This document shows, in pieces, positions 9,406 through 19,537 of a stretch of 64,000 nucleotides of DNA; positions within the stretch are counted from its first letter, which is position 1, and the number at the start of each line of letters is the position of its first letter. The stretch spans positions 81,002-145,001 of the forward strand of contig NZ_JADB01000004.1 of the NCBI RefSeq assembly GCF_000518165.1, read 5' to 3'. The stretch is from Bartonella elizabethae F9251 = ATCC 49927. Its GTDB lineage: Bacteria; Pseudomonadota; Alphaproteobacteria; Rhizobiales; Rhizobiaceae. The translations under genes were made by a program, and so were the position numbers. The notes beneath the pieces were generated by a model. The model did no database searches. It worked only from the letters and a program-made list of their open reading frames with translations, and was not told where the DNA came from.

Positions 9406-10341
9406 ATGCAGCAGTCTCGTTTTTTGTTTGTTTTTAGTACCATAATAATTTTTTTGGTCATGTTGTGGATGTCATTTTTTATTGTCTATCCTCGTCAACA
9501 AGTTGCTATTAAGCGCTTTGGACAGATTGTTAAGGTGGAATCTAATCCTGGAATTTATGTAAAAATACCTTTTGTGGATAAGATGATTGTGGTGGATAAT
9601 CGGCTGTTGCGTTACGATGTTCCTACACAATCTGTGCAAGTTCGTGGGGGGGCTTATTATGAAGTGGATGCGTTCTTTATTTATCGTATTACAGATCCTA
9701 AATTGTTTTTACAGCGTATTGCTTCAGGGCGCCCGCAAATTGCAGCACGTGAAAATCTCGCACCACGCTTTATTGACGCTTTGCGGGCTGTTTATGGTAA
9801 GCGAGAATTTAAAGCAGCCTTATCGGATGAACGAGGTGCGATGATGGCTGAGGTTCAAAAGCAATTTTCTATAGATGCAGGTTCGCTGGGTATTAAGATT
9901 GTTGATGTGCGTATTCGGAAAACAGATTTAACTGATGCTGTTTCCGAAGATGTTTATCGGCAAATGGCTGCGGAGCGGGAAGCGGTTGCAGAAAATATTC
10001 GCGCTCGTGGTCAACAAGAACGAGATCGTATCGTTGCAGAGGCAAATCGTGAATATGAGGAAATTGTGGCGGCTGCAAAGCGTGATGCTGAAATTACCCG
10101 CGGTGAAGGACAGGCTGAAAGTATTCGCATTTTACTCAAAGCGCGAGAAGTTAATCCATCTTTTTACGATTTTTGGTTAGCGATGGAGCAGTATAAGAAT
10201 TTAGAGAGAATACCGATGGTGATTTCACCAAATGAGGATTTCTTTTTTTATTTTCGAAATTCTCCGCAAGCAAAGAAAAAACTTTCATCAACAATGAGTC
10301 CTAATTTGAATAAAACTGATTCAAAGTCCAATGGGGAATAG
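9406..10341 (+). CDS. hflC: FtsH protease modulator HflC
   Basis: A 311-residue partner of HflK: an N-terminal signal-anchor (residues 5-24), the band-7 domain starting IVYPRQQVAIKRFGQIVKVE, the DVRIRKTDLTDAVSEDVYRQM segment and the AERE..A..IRARGQQE helical region typical of HflC. The ATG at 9406 is served by GGAGG inside the end of hflK, so the two are translated together. Many rhizobial genomes have a small DUF2065 gene between hflC and the htrA-type gene; the 148-base gap here is too small to hold it with spacing and shows no trace. Confidence 0.94.
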   Translation: MQQSRFLFVFSTIIIFLVMLWMSFFIVYPRQQVAIKRFGQIVKVESNPGIYVKIPFVDKMIVVDNRLLRYDVPTQSVQVRGGAYYEVDAFFIYRITDPKLFLQRIASGRPQIAARENLAPRFIDALRAVYGKREFKAALSDERGAMMAEVQKQFSIDAGSLGIKIVDVRIRKTDLTDAVSEDVYRQMAAEREAVAENIRARGQQERDRIVAEANREYEEIVAAAKRDAEITRGEGQAESIRILLKAREVNPSFYDFWLAMEQYKNLERIPMVISPNEDFFFYFRNSPQAKKKLSSTMSPNLNKTDSKSNGE

Positions 10342-10489
10342 ATAAAACAATGTATGGAGGGTACGTGTCTGAGCTGTATCCTCTATAGCTCTTTGTTTTA
10401 TGATGAATATAAAAGAATGTTAAGCCATACTGATTTTGCATAATAAATATTGAGTAAGGCTCTTTACAGCTTTGGTTTAAAGGCATGTC

Positions 10490-12016
10490 ATGGGTAGAAG
10501 TATTGTGAGTAGAAATATATTTTTGAAGTCTTTTATCACAAGAGTTGTTTTTTGTGTGCTTTTGTTTTTATCAGGATCCATGCGTTTGTCTTGGAGCGCA
10601 GAGACAAATAAAGCGTTGCCTTCCGTTCCTGATTTAGCTTCTGAGCTTTTGGAGACGGTTGTGAATATTTCTACGGCACAGACTGTTGAAGGAACAGAAC
10701 AGGATGAAAATACTTCGATACCCGTTATTCCCAAAGATTCATTATTGGAGGAATATTTTAATGATTTTTTTACACCCAAAGAGGGGGAAAAAAATAGTCA
10801 ATTTCAAAAGGTGCGTTCTTTGGGGTCTGGTTTTGTAATTGATGCCCAGAAAGGGATTATTGTTACGAATTATCATGTTATCGTTGATGCTGATGATATT
10901 GAAGTGAATTTTACGGATGGTACAAAACTCAAGGCAAAGCTCCTTGGTAAGGATAGCAAAACAGATTTAGCGTTGCTTCAAGTGGATGCGGGACGTAAAA
11001 AATTAAAAGCTGTGCGTTTTGGTGATTCAGAAAAAGCGCGTATTGGTGACTGGGTTATGGCTATTGGTAATCCTTATGGTTTTGGTGGGAGTGTAACGGT
11101 TGGTATTATTTCTGCACGTAACCGTGATCTTAATGCTGGTCCTTATGATAATTTTATTCAAACAGATGCAGCGATTAATCGAGGCAATTCTGGTGGTCCG
11201 TTATTTGATAGAAATGGTGAAGTCATTGGCATTAATACAGCCATTGTTTCCCCTTCTGGAGGATCGATTGGTATTGGATTTGCTATACCATCGGATATGG
11301 CTCTGTCTGTGATTAATCAGTTGCGTGAGTTTGGAGAAATAAGGCGTGGTTGGTTGGCTATTCGTATTCAGCCGGTGACAGAGGATATTGCAAAAAGTCT
11401 AAAACTAAAAAATGCTGTAGGAGCTTTGGTGGCTGGTAAAGTAGAACAGACGGAAAAAAATAATGTCGATAATAGCCAGTTGCAAACAGGAGATGTTATT
11501 CTTTCCTTTGGGAATTCCAAAATTAAGCATGCGCATGATTTACCCCGTTTAGTCGCGGAGAGTTCAGAAGGAAGAGTTGTGAATGTCACTATTTTTCGGA
11601 ATGGGCAAGAAAAAACCGTAAAAGTTAAGCTTGGACGTTTGATTGAGACCGATGACAATGAAGATACAGAAGAAGAAGTCGATGATAAAAAAGGTAATGA
11701 TCTGCCCAAAAGTGTAACAATGCAATTGATGGGCATGACGTTATCTGAATTGACAGAGGATTTGCGTCATCGTTATTCAATTTCAGATAAACTTCGAGGA
11801 CTCGTGGTGACATCTGTTACACAAAATAGTGCTGCGGATAAAAAGCGTATTCGCGTTGGTGAAGTGATTGTTGATATCAACCAGAGTGCTATTACAACAA
11901 TTGATGAGGCTAAAAAACGTTTTCATAAATTACGTGAAGCTGGACGCAAAAATGTTCTATTCATCATAGCGCGTCCAGATGGAGAGTTGCGGTTCGTAAC
12001 GATCCCAATGGATTGA
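10490..12016 (+). CDS. htrA: Do-family periplasmic serine protease (DegP/HtrA)
   Basis: 508 residues. A signal peptide of about 36 residues ends in SWSA. The trypsin-like domain carries the catalytic triad His129 (TNYHVI), Asp159 (KTDLALL) and Ser234 (RGNSGGPL). Two PDZ domains follow, at about 285-380 and 410-505. The family degrades and refolds misfolded envelope proteins and is a stress and virulence factor in many pathogens. An AAAGG site about 8 bases upstream supports the ATG at 10490. An acidic linker (DDNEDTEEEVDDKKGND) separates the PDZ domains. The gene follows hflKC as in relatives. Confidence 0.95.
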   Translation: MGRSIVSRNIFLKSFITRVVFCVLLFLSGSMRLSWSAETNKALPSVPDLASELLETVVNISTAQTVEGTEQDENTSIPVIPKDSLLEEYFNDFFTPKEGEKNSQFQKVRSLGSGFVIDAQKGIIVTNYHVIVDADDIEVNFTDGTKLKAKLLGKDSKTDLALLQVDAGRKKLKAVRFGDSEKARIGDWVMAIGNPYGFGGSVTVGIISARNRDLNAGPYDNFIQTDAAINRGNSGGPLFDRNGEVIGINTAIVSPSGGSIGIGFAIPSDMALSVINQLREFGEIRRGWLAIRIQPVTEDIAKSLKLKNAVGALVAGKVEQTEKNNVDNSQLQTGDVILSFGNSKIKHAHDLPRLVAESSEGRVVNVTIFRNGQEKTVKVKLGRLIETDDNEDTEEEVDDKKGNDLPKSVTMQLMGMTLSELTEDLRHRYSISDKLRGLVVTSVTQNSAADKKRIRVGEVIVDINQSAITTIDEAKKRFHKLREAGRKNVLFIIARPDGELRFVTIPMD

Positions 12017-12951
12017 TGCCTTATAGGATTCATGTCTGGAGAATTCGTTTTTTTGTTTTTTATTATCCTTAATATATGGGTATTTAAGTAGCTCAACCTG
12101 ATATCTATCTCGTATTTTTTAAAGCCTATTTCACGATGAAGAGTGTGGATTGTATGACATAAAGTTTATCAGACGGCTCCATTTGTGCACTAAATAAAAG
12201 TACAAGTTAGCAATCATATTTGCTGTCTTTCTTAAAGTGATTTTTATAATTTCTGTCGCGCAGGTAAATGGTATTGATATCGTTTCTGGTGAGAAAGGGA
12301 GCAAAATAAATCAATCTTATAGAGCTTGCAGGTAAATTTCAAAACGCTCAATTATTATTATAAATAATGTTTTATCTAGGAAGACTTTCAGCACTTTGTA
12401 ATTATACTTATTGTACTGTAGAGAATGTTTTTTTCTCTTCAGGTTGAAAAAGTCATTCCATAGAAAAATGGTATTAGACTCAATAAGCTATCGATATATT
12501 GACATCTTTCTTTGTGATGAATGAAAAAATAATGATATCAAAGAAAGTGTGAAGAAGAAAGCTGCTGGGGCTTTTATTTTTAAGCTAGAGCAGTATGCTG
12601 TTTTTATAGAAAAAATAAATCTGTTTGATTATAAAGAGTTAGCTTAGTGTTCTTTTCCATAAATGAGGATAAAAAGCTTATTTTTAATAGCCTAATGGAC
12701 AGAATGAATATGGCTATCGTTTGTTATATTGAAGTATGATCGCAAAAGATTCTTGCAAATTCCTATGATGTTATTATTAAGTCCATTTTTTCTGTTTTAT
12801 AATTTTCATAAGGGTTTTCTTTATCTGGAAGGAAAAGTCTTGTTCGTATTTTTATAAAGTTTTTACTTTATGATAATGGAAAAAAATACAGGGGCTTTGC
12901 AGGTGGTTATGCATGTGGCAATAAGTTTCTGATTGGTAGGAATTGCTCTTC
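12017..12951. other. 925-base gap between htrA and miaA
   Basis: No open frame or RNA gene I can support. In related genera serB often lies here; I looked for its DMDST-type motif on both strands by eye and did not find it. The sequence looks like decayed coding or spacer DNA. Confidence 0.6.
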
Positions 12952-13824
12952 ATGACACAGAGAACAATTACATTGATAGCAGGGCCCACGGCAAGTGGAA
13001 AATCAGAACTTGCTTTGCAAATGGCTCAAGAAAGAAATGCTCTCATTATTAACACTGATTCAATGCAGGTTTATGACATTTTAAATATTTTAACGGCACG
13101 GCCGAGTGCGGCTGATACCGCGATTGTTCCCCATTATCTTTATGGTCATGTGAGTCCTCGTTTGAATTATTCTGTAGGACAATGGTTGTGTGATGTTGAG
13201 AAGCTATTGGTTACTTTTACATCGAGATCCATTATTTTTGTTGGTGGAACAGGACTTTATTTTCGTGCTCTTTTGGAGGGGATTTCGCAAATCCCTCGTG
13301 TTCCAGATGTTGTGCGGCAGAAATGGCGCTTGCTGCTTGATAAAGAGGGTGTTGCAAGTCTTTATCGCCAGTTGTTACAGATTGATGCTGTTGTTGCTGA
13401 AAAGATTTCTTCGCAAGATGGACAGCGTATTGTTCGTGCTTTGGAAGTTTATGAGGCAACCGGTGAGAAGCTCAGTTGGTGGCAGAAGCAAAAAACAACA
13501 CCTCTCATTATGTCTCATTGTGCTGAAAAAATTCTTCTCATGCCACCTCGCCCTCTGCTTTATGAACGTATTCATAAACGCTTGGACTCTATGATTGAAA
13601 GAGGGGCTTTAGAAGAGGTGGTAGCCATAAAGAAACTTATGCTTTCCCCTTCGTTACCAGCGATGAAAGCAATTGGTATACCTGAATTTATGGCTTATTT
13701 GGATGGAGATAGAAGCTTTGAAAATGCTCTGGAAGCGGTGAAAACACAAACGAGGAGATACGCAAAAAGACAAATGACATGGTTTCGTCATCAATTTGAT
13801 AAAGAATGGATACTTACTTCTTGA
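12952..13824 (+). CDS. miaA: tRNA dimethylallyltransferase
   Basis: A 290-residue enzyme that adds the dimethylallyl group to A37 of tRNAs reading UNN codons. The P-loop is GPTASGKSEL, followed by NTDSMQVYDILNILTARPS (substrate recognition), the VGGTGLYFRALLEGIS motif and the C-terminal AIGIPEFMAYLDGD and QTRRYAKRQMTWFR blocks. The frame has a TTG at 12943, but the ATG at 12952 is properly spaced from GGTAGGAA and is preferred. Conserved rhizobial neighbour of ilvB, which follows after 234 bases. Confidence 0.95.
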   Translation: MTQRTITLIAGPTASGKSELALQMAQERNALIINTDSMQVYDILNILTARPSAADTAIVPHYLYGHVSPRLNYSVGQWLCDVEKLLVTFTSRSIIFVGGTGLYFRALLEGISQIPRVPDVVRQKWRLLLDKEGVASLYRQLLQIDAVVAEKISSQDGQRIVRALEVYEATGEKLSWWQKQKTTPLIMSHCAEKILLMPPRPLLYERIHKRLDSMIERGALEEVVAIKKLMLSPSLPAMKAIGIPEFMAYLDGDRSFENALEAVKTQTRRYAKRQMTWFRHQFDKEWILTS

Positions 13825-14058
13825 TGAAAAAACTGGAGCTTTAAGAAGAATTTTTTGAGAAAATATTAGTTTTTTATTGACGAATGGGTTCAATGGAATT
13901 AGAAATTCTTCTATAGAGGGTTTTTTATATATTTTATGCGTTAGAATAATGGGGGAGATCATACAATATATGTTGTGTAGAGGGCTCCTTGAGAGTCTTT
14001 TTTTATGGGCTCCGTTAGGGGCTTTTTTATTGTCCTATCAAGTAGGTGAGTGGGAAAA

Positions 14059-15861
14059 ATGAGAAATGATCCAAGACAGCGAGAGAGTGTAGATGGAAAA
14101 GTAATGTCGGGGGCTGAAATAGTGGTTCAGGCTCTTATAGATCAAGGTGTTACACATATTTTTGGTTATCCTGGTGGGGCTGTTCTTCCTATTTTTGACG
14201 TTCTTTATCACCAAGATACACTCCAGCATATTTTGGTGCGTCATGAACAAGCAGCGGGGCATGCCGCTGAAGGCTATGCACGCAGTACTGGAAAGGTCGG
14301 TGTTATGCTTGTGACTTCTGGTCCAGGGGCAACGAATGCTGTGACACCTTTGCAAGATGCTCTCATGGATTCTATCCCTCTTGTTTGTTTTTCTGGTCAA
14401 GTAGCGACAACGCTAATTGGAACAAATGCTTTTCAAGAGGCTGATACAGTTGGAATTACAAAGCCTTGTACGAAGGGTAATTGGTTGGTTAAAGATGTCA
14501 ATGATCTTGCGGACATTATTCATGAAGCTTTTTCTCTTGCGCGTTCGGGACGCCCAGGACCGGTTTTGATTGATATTCCCAAGGATGTTCAATTTGCTTC
14601 AGGATTTTATAGGGCGCCTCAAGTTCAAGAGTCTTTGCATTCTTCTCTATCGTTGAAAGGGAATAATCGTGAGGCTATTGAAACTGCTGTTTCTCTTTTA
14701 GTTGAGGCAAAACGTCCTGTTATTTATTCTGGTGGTGGTGTTATTTCATCGGGAGGGGAGGCTATCCAGCTCTTGCGTAATTTGGTTCAATGGGGAGATT
14801 TTCCCATTACTTCAACCTTAATGGGACTTGGTGCTTATCCTGCTTCTGGAAAAAATTGGCTCGGAATGCTGGGAATGCATGGAACCTATGAGGCTAATAT
14901 GGCCATGCATGATTGTGATGTCATGTTGGCTGTTGGCGCTCGGTTTGATGATCGTATCACAGGACGCCTTGATGCATTTGCACCTCATGCACGTATTATT
15001 CATATTGATATTGATCCTTCTGCAATTAATAAAATCGTCAAAGCAGAAGTTCCACTTATTGGCGATGTGGGGCATGTTTTGGCAGATATAATGCAACATT
15101 TGCATGAGCAGAAATCAAAGTTTGATCAAGAAAGTCGAAAAATATGGTGGACGCAAATTAATCGCTGGAGAGCTCGTAATTCATTGGCATATATGGAAAA
15201 AAAAGATGTTATCATGCCCCAATATGCTCTTGAACGGCTTTATGCACTGACCAAAGATGCTCGTGCTTATATTACAACGGATGTTGGACAGCATCAGATG
15301 TGGGCAGCGCAATATTATCACTTTGATGAACCAAAACATTGGATGACTTCTGGTGGTCTTGGAACGATGGGGTATGGTCTTCCTGCGGCGATTGGTGTGC
15401 AAATAGCCCATCCTGATGCGCTTGTTGTTTGTATTTCTGGTGATGCTTCCATTCAGATGAATATTCAAGAGCTTGCAACAGCCATTCAACATGACACACC
15501 CGTGAAAATTTTTATTTTAAATAATCAATATATGGGAATGGTTCGTCAGTGGCAGCAATTACTGCATGGTAATCGTCTTTCTCACTCTTATACGGAATCG
15601 ATGCCTGACTTTGTGAAATTGGCACAAGCTTATGGAGCGGTGGGAATTTATTGTTCAAAACCCGATGAACTTGATGATAAAATTCAGCAAATGATTGACA
15701 GTGATAAGCCTGTTCTTTTTGATTGTCGTGTTTATCATTTAGAAAATTGTTTTCCCATGATCCCATCGGGATGTGCCCATAATGAGATGTTATTACCTGA
15801 TGAAGCAAGCGAGGAAACTGTTGCAAATGCTGTTTCTTCTGCGGGGAAAATTCTTGTATAA
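14059..15861 (+). CDS. ilvB: acetolactate synthase large (catalytic) subunit
   Basis: A 600-residue thiamine-diphosphate enzyme catalysing the first common step of valine, leucine and isoleucine synthesis. The catalytic glutamate lies in [20 protein letters not shown], the FAD-binding middle domain shows [10 protein letters not shown], and the diphosphate motif is [16 protein letters not shown]...NNQ. The frame has a GTG at 14050; the ATG at 14059 after AGGTGAG is preferred. The small regulatory subunit gene (ilvN/ilvH) that normally follows is absent; the next gene is an unrelated permease on the other strand. Without it, AHAS I/III-type large subunits are generally poorly active and not valine-sensitive, so a subunit elsewhere would be expected. 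Confidence 0.93.
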   Translation: MRNDPRQRESVDGKVMSGAEIVVQALIDQGVTHIFGYPGGAVLPIFDVLYHQDTLQHILVRHEQAAGHAAEGYARSTGKVGVMLVTSGPGATNAVTPLQDALMDSIPLVCFSGQVATTLIGTNAFQEADTVGITKPCTKGNWLVKDVNDLADIIHEAFSLARSGRPGPVLIDIPKDVQFASGFYRAPQVQESLHSSLSLKGNNREAIETAVSLLVEAKRPVIYSGGGVISSGGEAIQLLRNLVQWGDFPITSTLMGLGAYPASGKNWLGMLGMHGTYEANMAMHDCDVMLAVGARFDDRITGRLDAFAPHARIIHIDIDPSAINKIVKAEVPLIGDVGHVLADIMQHLHEQKSKFDQESRKIWWTQINRWRARNSLAYMEKKDVIMPQYALERLYALTKDARAYITTDVGQHQMWAAQYYHFDEPKHWMTSGGLGTMGYGLPAAIGVQIAHPDALVVCISGDASIQMNIQELATAIQHDTPVKIFILNNQYMGMVRQWQQLLHGNRLSHSYTESMPDFVKLAQAYGAVGIYCSKPDELDDKIQQMIDSDKPVLFDCRVYHLENCFPMIPSGCAHNEMLLPDEASEETVANAVSSAGKILV

Positions 15862-16085
15862 AATGAATATGTTCGCAAAATGGTGAAGGATGGTGATGAT
15901 GAAGTCTTTGGAGGCTTCATCTCTGTCTCTTCTTTGTGTATTATCCTTAGAGCTCATTTTATGATTTTTATTCTTTGTTTAAAGACATAGGGCTTTATTT
16001 AAAGATACGGGGTATATTATTATTTGTACACGCTGTTTTTTTTTAAATTCATACGTTCACATTAATAGCTATTTCGTTGCATCTT

Positions 16086-16217
16086 TTAGATAATAGATTT
16101 TTTTAACTCAACCGAGTATTCAATACCACCGTATGGACCATAAATAGCATGGTCTAAAGCTTCCCAAAGTTTGTTTCTTTCGCCATTGCTCAACTCAAAA
16201 GTATTTTCATTTATCAT
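16086..16217 (-). CDS. 43-residue ORF downstream of an MFS permease, unknown function
   Basis: A short minus-strand frame, MINENTFELSNGERNKLWEA at its start and LDHAIYGPYGGIEYSVELKK near its end, stopping at 16086. A GGAGAG ribosome site sits 9 bases before the ATG at 16217. It begins 27 bases after the permease stop on the same strand, so it is probably co-transcribed with it. It has no signal peptide or membrane segment. I do not recognise the family. It could be a small accessory protein or the decayed start of a longer enzyme gene from the same imported cluster. Confidence 0.45.
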   Translation of the reverse strand: MINENTFELSNGERNKLWEALDHAIYGPYGGIEYSVELKKSII

Positions 16218-16244
16218 TATAATTTTCTCTCCAATTATATTTGC

Positions 16245-17453
16245 CTACTTTTTTATTAAGAAAAGTGAAAAAACAATCATTAAAATTAAAATCAGCCATG
16301 TTAGTAAATAAGTGTCTGTAAAATCTTGGATTAATCCAAATAATGGTGGAGCAGTAATAATTGCGATTTGGTTGACAGACATTGCTAAACCCAGAGAAAA
16401 GCCAATGCTTTCTTTTGGCGAAGAGTCTACAATATAAGCAACCCAAGGGCCATACCATCCCATTCCAAAAAAACCTAACCAAGCAGATAAAAGCGTTAAA
16501 TAAATTATGGATCCATGAATGCTCAAAATTAATATTAATAATCCAAAAACGACTGCAATCATGCAAAACAAGACTGGAAAAAATCGTCCTTTTCTACAAT
16601 GATCACTCCACGCTGCTAAGATAATTCTTCCTAAGGCACCAGAAGCTTGTGATACAAAAAACAAATAAGCACTTTTATCTAAAGACAGGTGATAGATTCT
16701 ATGAAAATAAATCGTTATAAAAATGGTTAAAACATATTGAACTATCGTAAGTGAAACGCCTGAAAAAATAATATTCTTCATATGCGGCGCAGCCAACATT
16801 GCAAGACGAGACCTTACATTTGTATAGAATGAAACTCTTCCCCTTTTTTCTGGAACGATAGCGATAACTTTTGCTCGTGAGTGATAAAAAATAATAAATA
16901 TACATCCACCTAAAAAAGAAACGATGGCACCAACCAAAAACGCACCTTGTATACCATAGATACGTGCACTCGCAGGAAGAACTATCCCAGCCAAAGCTCC
17001 ACCTAATGGTAGTCCCGCCTGTCTTATTCCCATTGCAAATCCGCGCTGGGATTGTGGAAACCATGAAGAAACAGATTTAGCACCACCGGGTTGAACAGAA
17101 CTATAAAATCCCCCGACAATGAGCAAACAAACCAAAAGGGAAATATAGTTATCTGCGATTGCTCCCAACAAAAGTGTGACAGAAACACCGACCGCGCCAA
17201 CGCCAACAATATAGCGCTCGTTAAACTTGTCTAGTAATTCGCCAGCTACAAGTAATCCAATAATAGGGAGGAACTGCGCAGCTGAAGACAGCAAACCTAT
17301 CTGAGAGTCACTGAGCGAAAAATCCTTCTTAAAAAATTCAGCTAAAGGACCAATCCCTTGAACAAAGAAGCAGGCTGATGTTTGGGCGATCGTGGCAACA
17401 AGTAATATAATCCATCGATAATAATTTTTTTCTATAAATTTATTATTGCCCAC
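16245..17453 (-). CDS. major facilitator superfamily permease, substrate unknown
   Basis: 402 residues with about twelve hydrophobic helices. The first half contains GIGPLAEFFKKDFSLSDSQI and GELLDKFNERYIVG (the loop 2-3 position), then VQPGGAKSVSSWFPQSQRG and AMGIRQAGLPLGGALAG, a pattern of MFS carriers for organic anions and cyanate-like substrates. The GTG start at 17453 has a very strong GGAGGGAGG site. It follows a degraded D-2-hydroxyacid dehydrogenase on the same strand, suggesting a hydroxy-acid or related carboxylate as substrate; that is inference from context. Base use differs somewhat from the housekeeping neighbours, in keeping with acquisition. Confidence 0.8.
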   Translation of the reverse strand: MGNNKFIEKNYYRWIILLVATIAQTSACFFVQGIGPLAEFFKKDFSLSDSQIGLLSSAAQFLPIIGLLVAGELLDKFNERYIVGVGAVGVSVTLLLGAIADNYISLLVCLLIVGGFYSSVQPGGAKSVSSWFPQSQRGFAMGIRQAGLPLGGALAGIVLPASARIYGIQGAFLVGAIVSFLGGCIFIIFYHSRAKVIAIVPEKRGRVSFYTNVRSRLAMLAAPHMKNIIFSGVSLTIVQYVLTIFITIYFHRIYHLSLDKSAYLFFVSQASGALGRIILAAWSDHCRKGRFFPVLFCMIAVVFGLLILILSIHGSIIYLTLLSAWLGFFGMGWYGPWVAYIVDSSPKESIGFSLGLAMSVNQIAIITAPPLFGLIQDFTDTYLLTWLILILMIVFSLFLIKK

Positions 17454-17684
17454 TATGTCCTCCCTCCAATTAAAGAGTAATCCAATAAAATTGCCTTTTT
17501 AAATAATGATTGCAACAATAAATTAGTATTTTATGCTGATTACATAAAAATCTATCAATACGATTGGTATTCATATGAAAGCTAAGAAATACGCTTAATT
17601 CAAGGAAATAACCTATGATGTGTCGTGCAAATTTGATATGCTAGCGATAAAGAATAAATTTTATAAACATTGACTCAGCCGGCA

Positions 17685-18601
17685 TTAAGCGCTCTTCATA
17701 AAAGACGTTATATTTTGACAAGCTTTTTCAATATAACTCTCAAAACTTTCTTTAGTCACATAGCCCAGATGCGGTGTGCACAGAACTCTGTCTGATTGCA
17801 ATAATTTGCTCTCATATACTGGCTCGCTGTCATAAACATCCAGTGCAAAGTAAGTTGAATTTTCCAAAGTTAGTATTTTTTCTATTGCCCCTTTTTCAAC
17901 CAAAGCTGAACGCGCTGTGTTGACAAAAATAGCATGAGGCTTCATACTTAATAGATCATCTAGTTTAATGATTTCTCTGGTTTTATCGCTTAAACGCAAA
18001 TGTAGAGATATAATGTCAGGACGTGTAAAAAACTCATCTTTTGAATGCGTAAAATGATAACCTAAATTTTTTGCTTCTTGCGTTGAGCGCTCGCTCCCAT
18101 AAACCAAAATGGACATGCCAAAAGCTTGAGCATATTGAGCAACCATTTTGCCAATACGCCCAAACCCGAATATTCCAAGAGTAGCCCCTTTCATTTGGTT
18201 GCCAAATGTTGTTTGCCATCGTCCTTTTTTCATATCAGACACAGATTGACAGAGTTTTCTACGCGCAGACATCATTAAGAGCTAGGCCAAATTCAGCAAC
18301 AGAAGTTGGATTGCCACATCGTCTAAGATTTCAATTCCGAACTCTCTACAAGCTTCTATATCAATATGTGAACCTATAGGACCTGTTTGGCAGATTAATT
18401 TTAAATTTGGCAGTTTTAGGAGAAGATTTCTATCAACAATAGTCCGCTCTCTGATTAAGATAAGAATGTCTATTTCTCTGAGCTTATCTTCTACATTACA
18501 TTCTTTAGCTAAATTATTTATAACAAGTACTTCATTAATTTTGTAATAGGCTGTAATGTTAGGGTGGCTTTTTGATAGTCGTCTGGAATCAATATTTTCA
18601 A
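17685..18601 (-). pseudogene. D-isomer-specific 2-hydroxyacid dehydrogenase, frameshifted
   Basis: The gene starts near TTG 18601 after a GGGAGG site (reading LKILIPDDYQKATLTL). It shifts frame to continue VLVINNLAKE...REIDILILIRERTIVD...LICQTGPIGSHIDIEAC, shifts again to GNPTSVAEFGLAL near 18290, and once more to enter the long frame below 18275. That last part holds the NAD-binding GIFGFGRIGKMVAQYAQAFG motif, the IISLHLRLSDKTR and FVNTARSALVEKGAI segments, and the C-terminal CTPHLGYVTKESFE with the catalytic histidine. The full set of domains is present, but at least three frameshifts break it, and the 196-codon 3' remnant alone lacks most of the substrate domain. It was likely the first gene of a cluster with the downstream permease. 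Confidence 0.85.
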
Positions 18602-18689
18602 TTTAAACCTCCCGTTTCATTCATTAATATTTGAGCTTATTATTTCTAGCAATCAGAATAGCATTAATCAGTTAGTTTTTATAAACTTT

Positions 18690-18930
18690 AAAACATTGTG
18701 ACAAAAAAGTTTGACTGAGTAGATGGAGAATTACACTTTTCTCATATTTTAGAGGACGAATCTGAAGTGCTAGGCTGGACTGAAACCATGTCCCAGTTTT
18801 CTTATAATAGACTACCAAGACGGCCATCTTTACGAACCAGATTTTATTGTCGAAACAGGAAAAGCTACATATATTTGTGCGAGATAAAGCGTGCTTCATA
18901 TAAGCGTGATGTTTCTCTTTATTCATTGAG
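18690..18930 (+). pseudogene. remnant of a type III restriction enzyme (Res subunit C-terminus)
   Basis: Translating across frames on the plus strand gives KFD, an in-frame TGA, then VDGELHFSHILEDESEVLGW; after a shift, DYQDGHLYEPDFIVETGKA followed by an IKRAS-like end. This order (KFDS...ILE.D..VL.W, then YEPDFVVET...YLCE.KRAS) is the C-terminal endonuclease domain of type III restriction Res subunits, including the PD...ExK-type core. An internal stop and frameshifts make it non-functional, and no partner methyltransferase is visible. The identification is from remembered family pattern. Confidence 0.6.
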
Positions 18931-19537
18931 ATATAACTTATTTGTAGCATGAAGAGTAAAATTTATTAAAATCATGATAAGAGGGAGATAGGAACTTTAT
19001 AGGTATATCTTCATGGGATTAAGGAGTTTTGATGAGAGCTCTTTCTATTTCTGCCAAAAGGTTTTTGATATATTTAATTATTATTTCGTAATAATGGATG
19101 TACTTTATTTTATGTGTCAGAAAGCTGATTGATTGTATAAAATGGTATTCATAAAATTACATACTTCTTATCCTGTTACGGACATTTTTTCTCGCGAGGG
19201 TGTTACACTTGCAATGCTCTTTTTCTCATTCTAAACTTTGGTTAGAAAAAGCATCTATAGGTGTTATAGTAAATTTAAGATATGCATATTCCATTGTTGG
19301 TGTTACTGTTGTAAAAAATGACATTTTATTGGATAAGTATAAGGTGTTACATTGAGGATCGATGTATAGGTAAAATTTAAAATGTTACCAGATCTTGAAA
19401 AAGCAATGGGTAAATAATTGATAATTATGCTACGAAAGTTATTCAATAGCCTGTGTATGAGAAATTCTTAATGACAGTTTTTTTGGTCATGTTTTTTAAT
19501 GCTTGCTCTTTTTATGCGAATCTTATTTTGATAAATC
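18931..19537. other. non-coding gap before the RecD-like helicase
   Basis: No supportable gene; probably further decayed DNA of the 16-19 kb patch plus the promoter of the helicase gene. Confidence 0.6.

Noticed and set aside
12017..12951. Possible serB remnant between htrA and miaA
   Set aside because: No phosphatase motif could be found on either strand by eye; left as an unassigned gap.
18672..18950. A 92-codon minus-strand frame
   Set aside because: Antisense to the type III restriction remnant; no ribosome site and no recognisable family.
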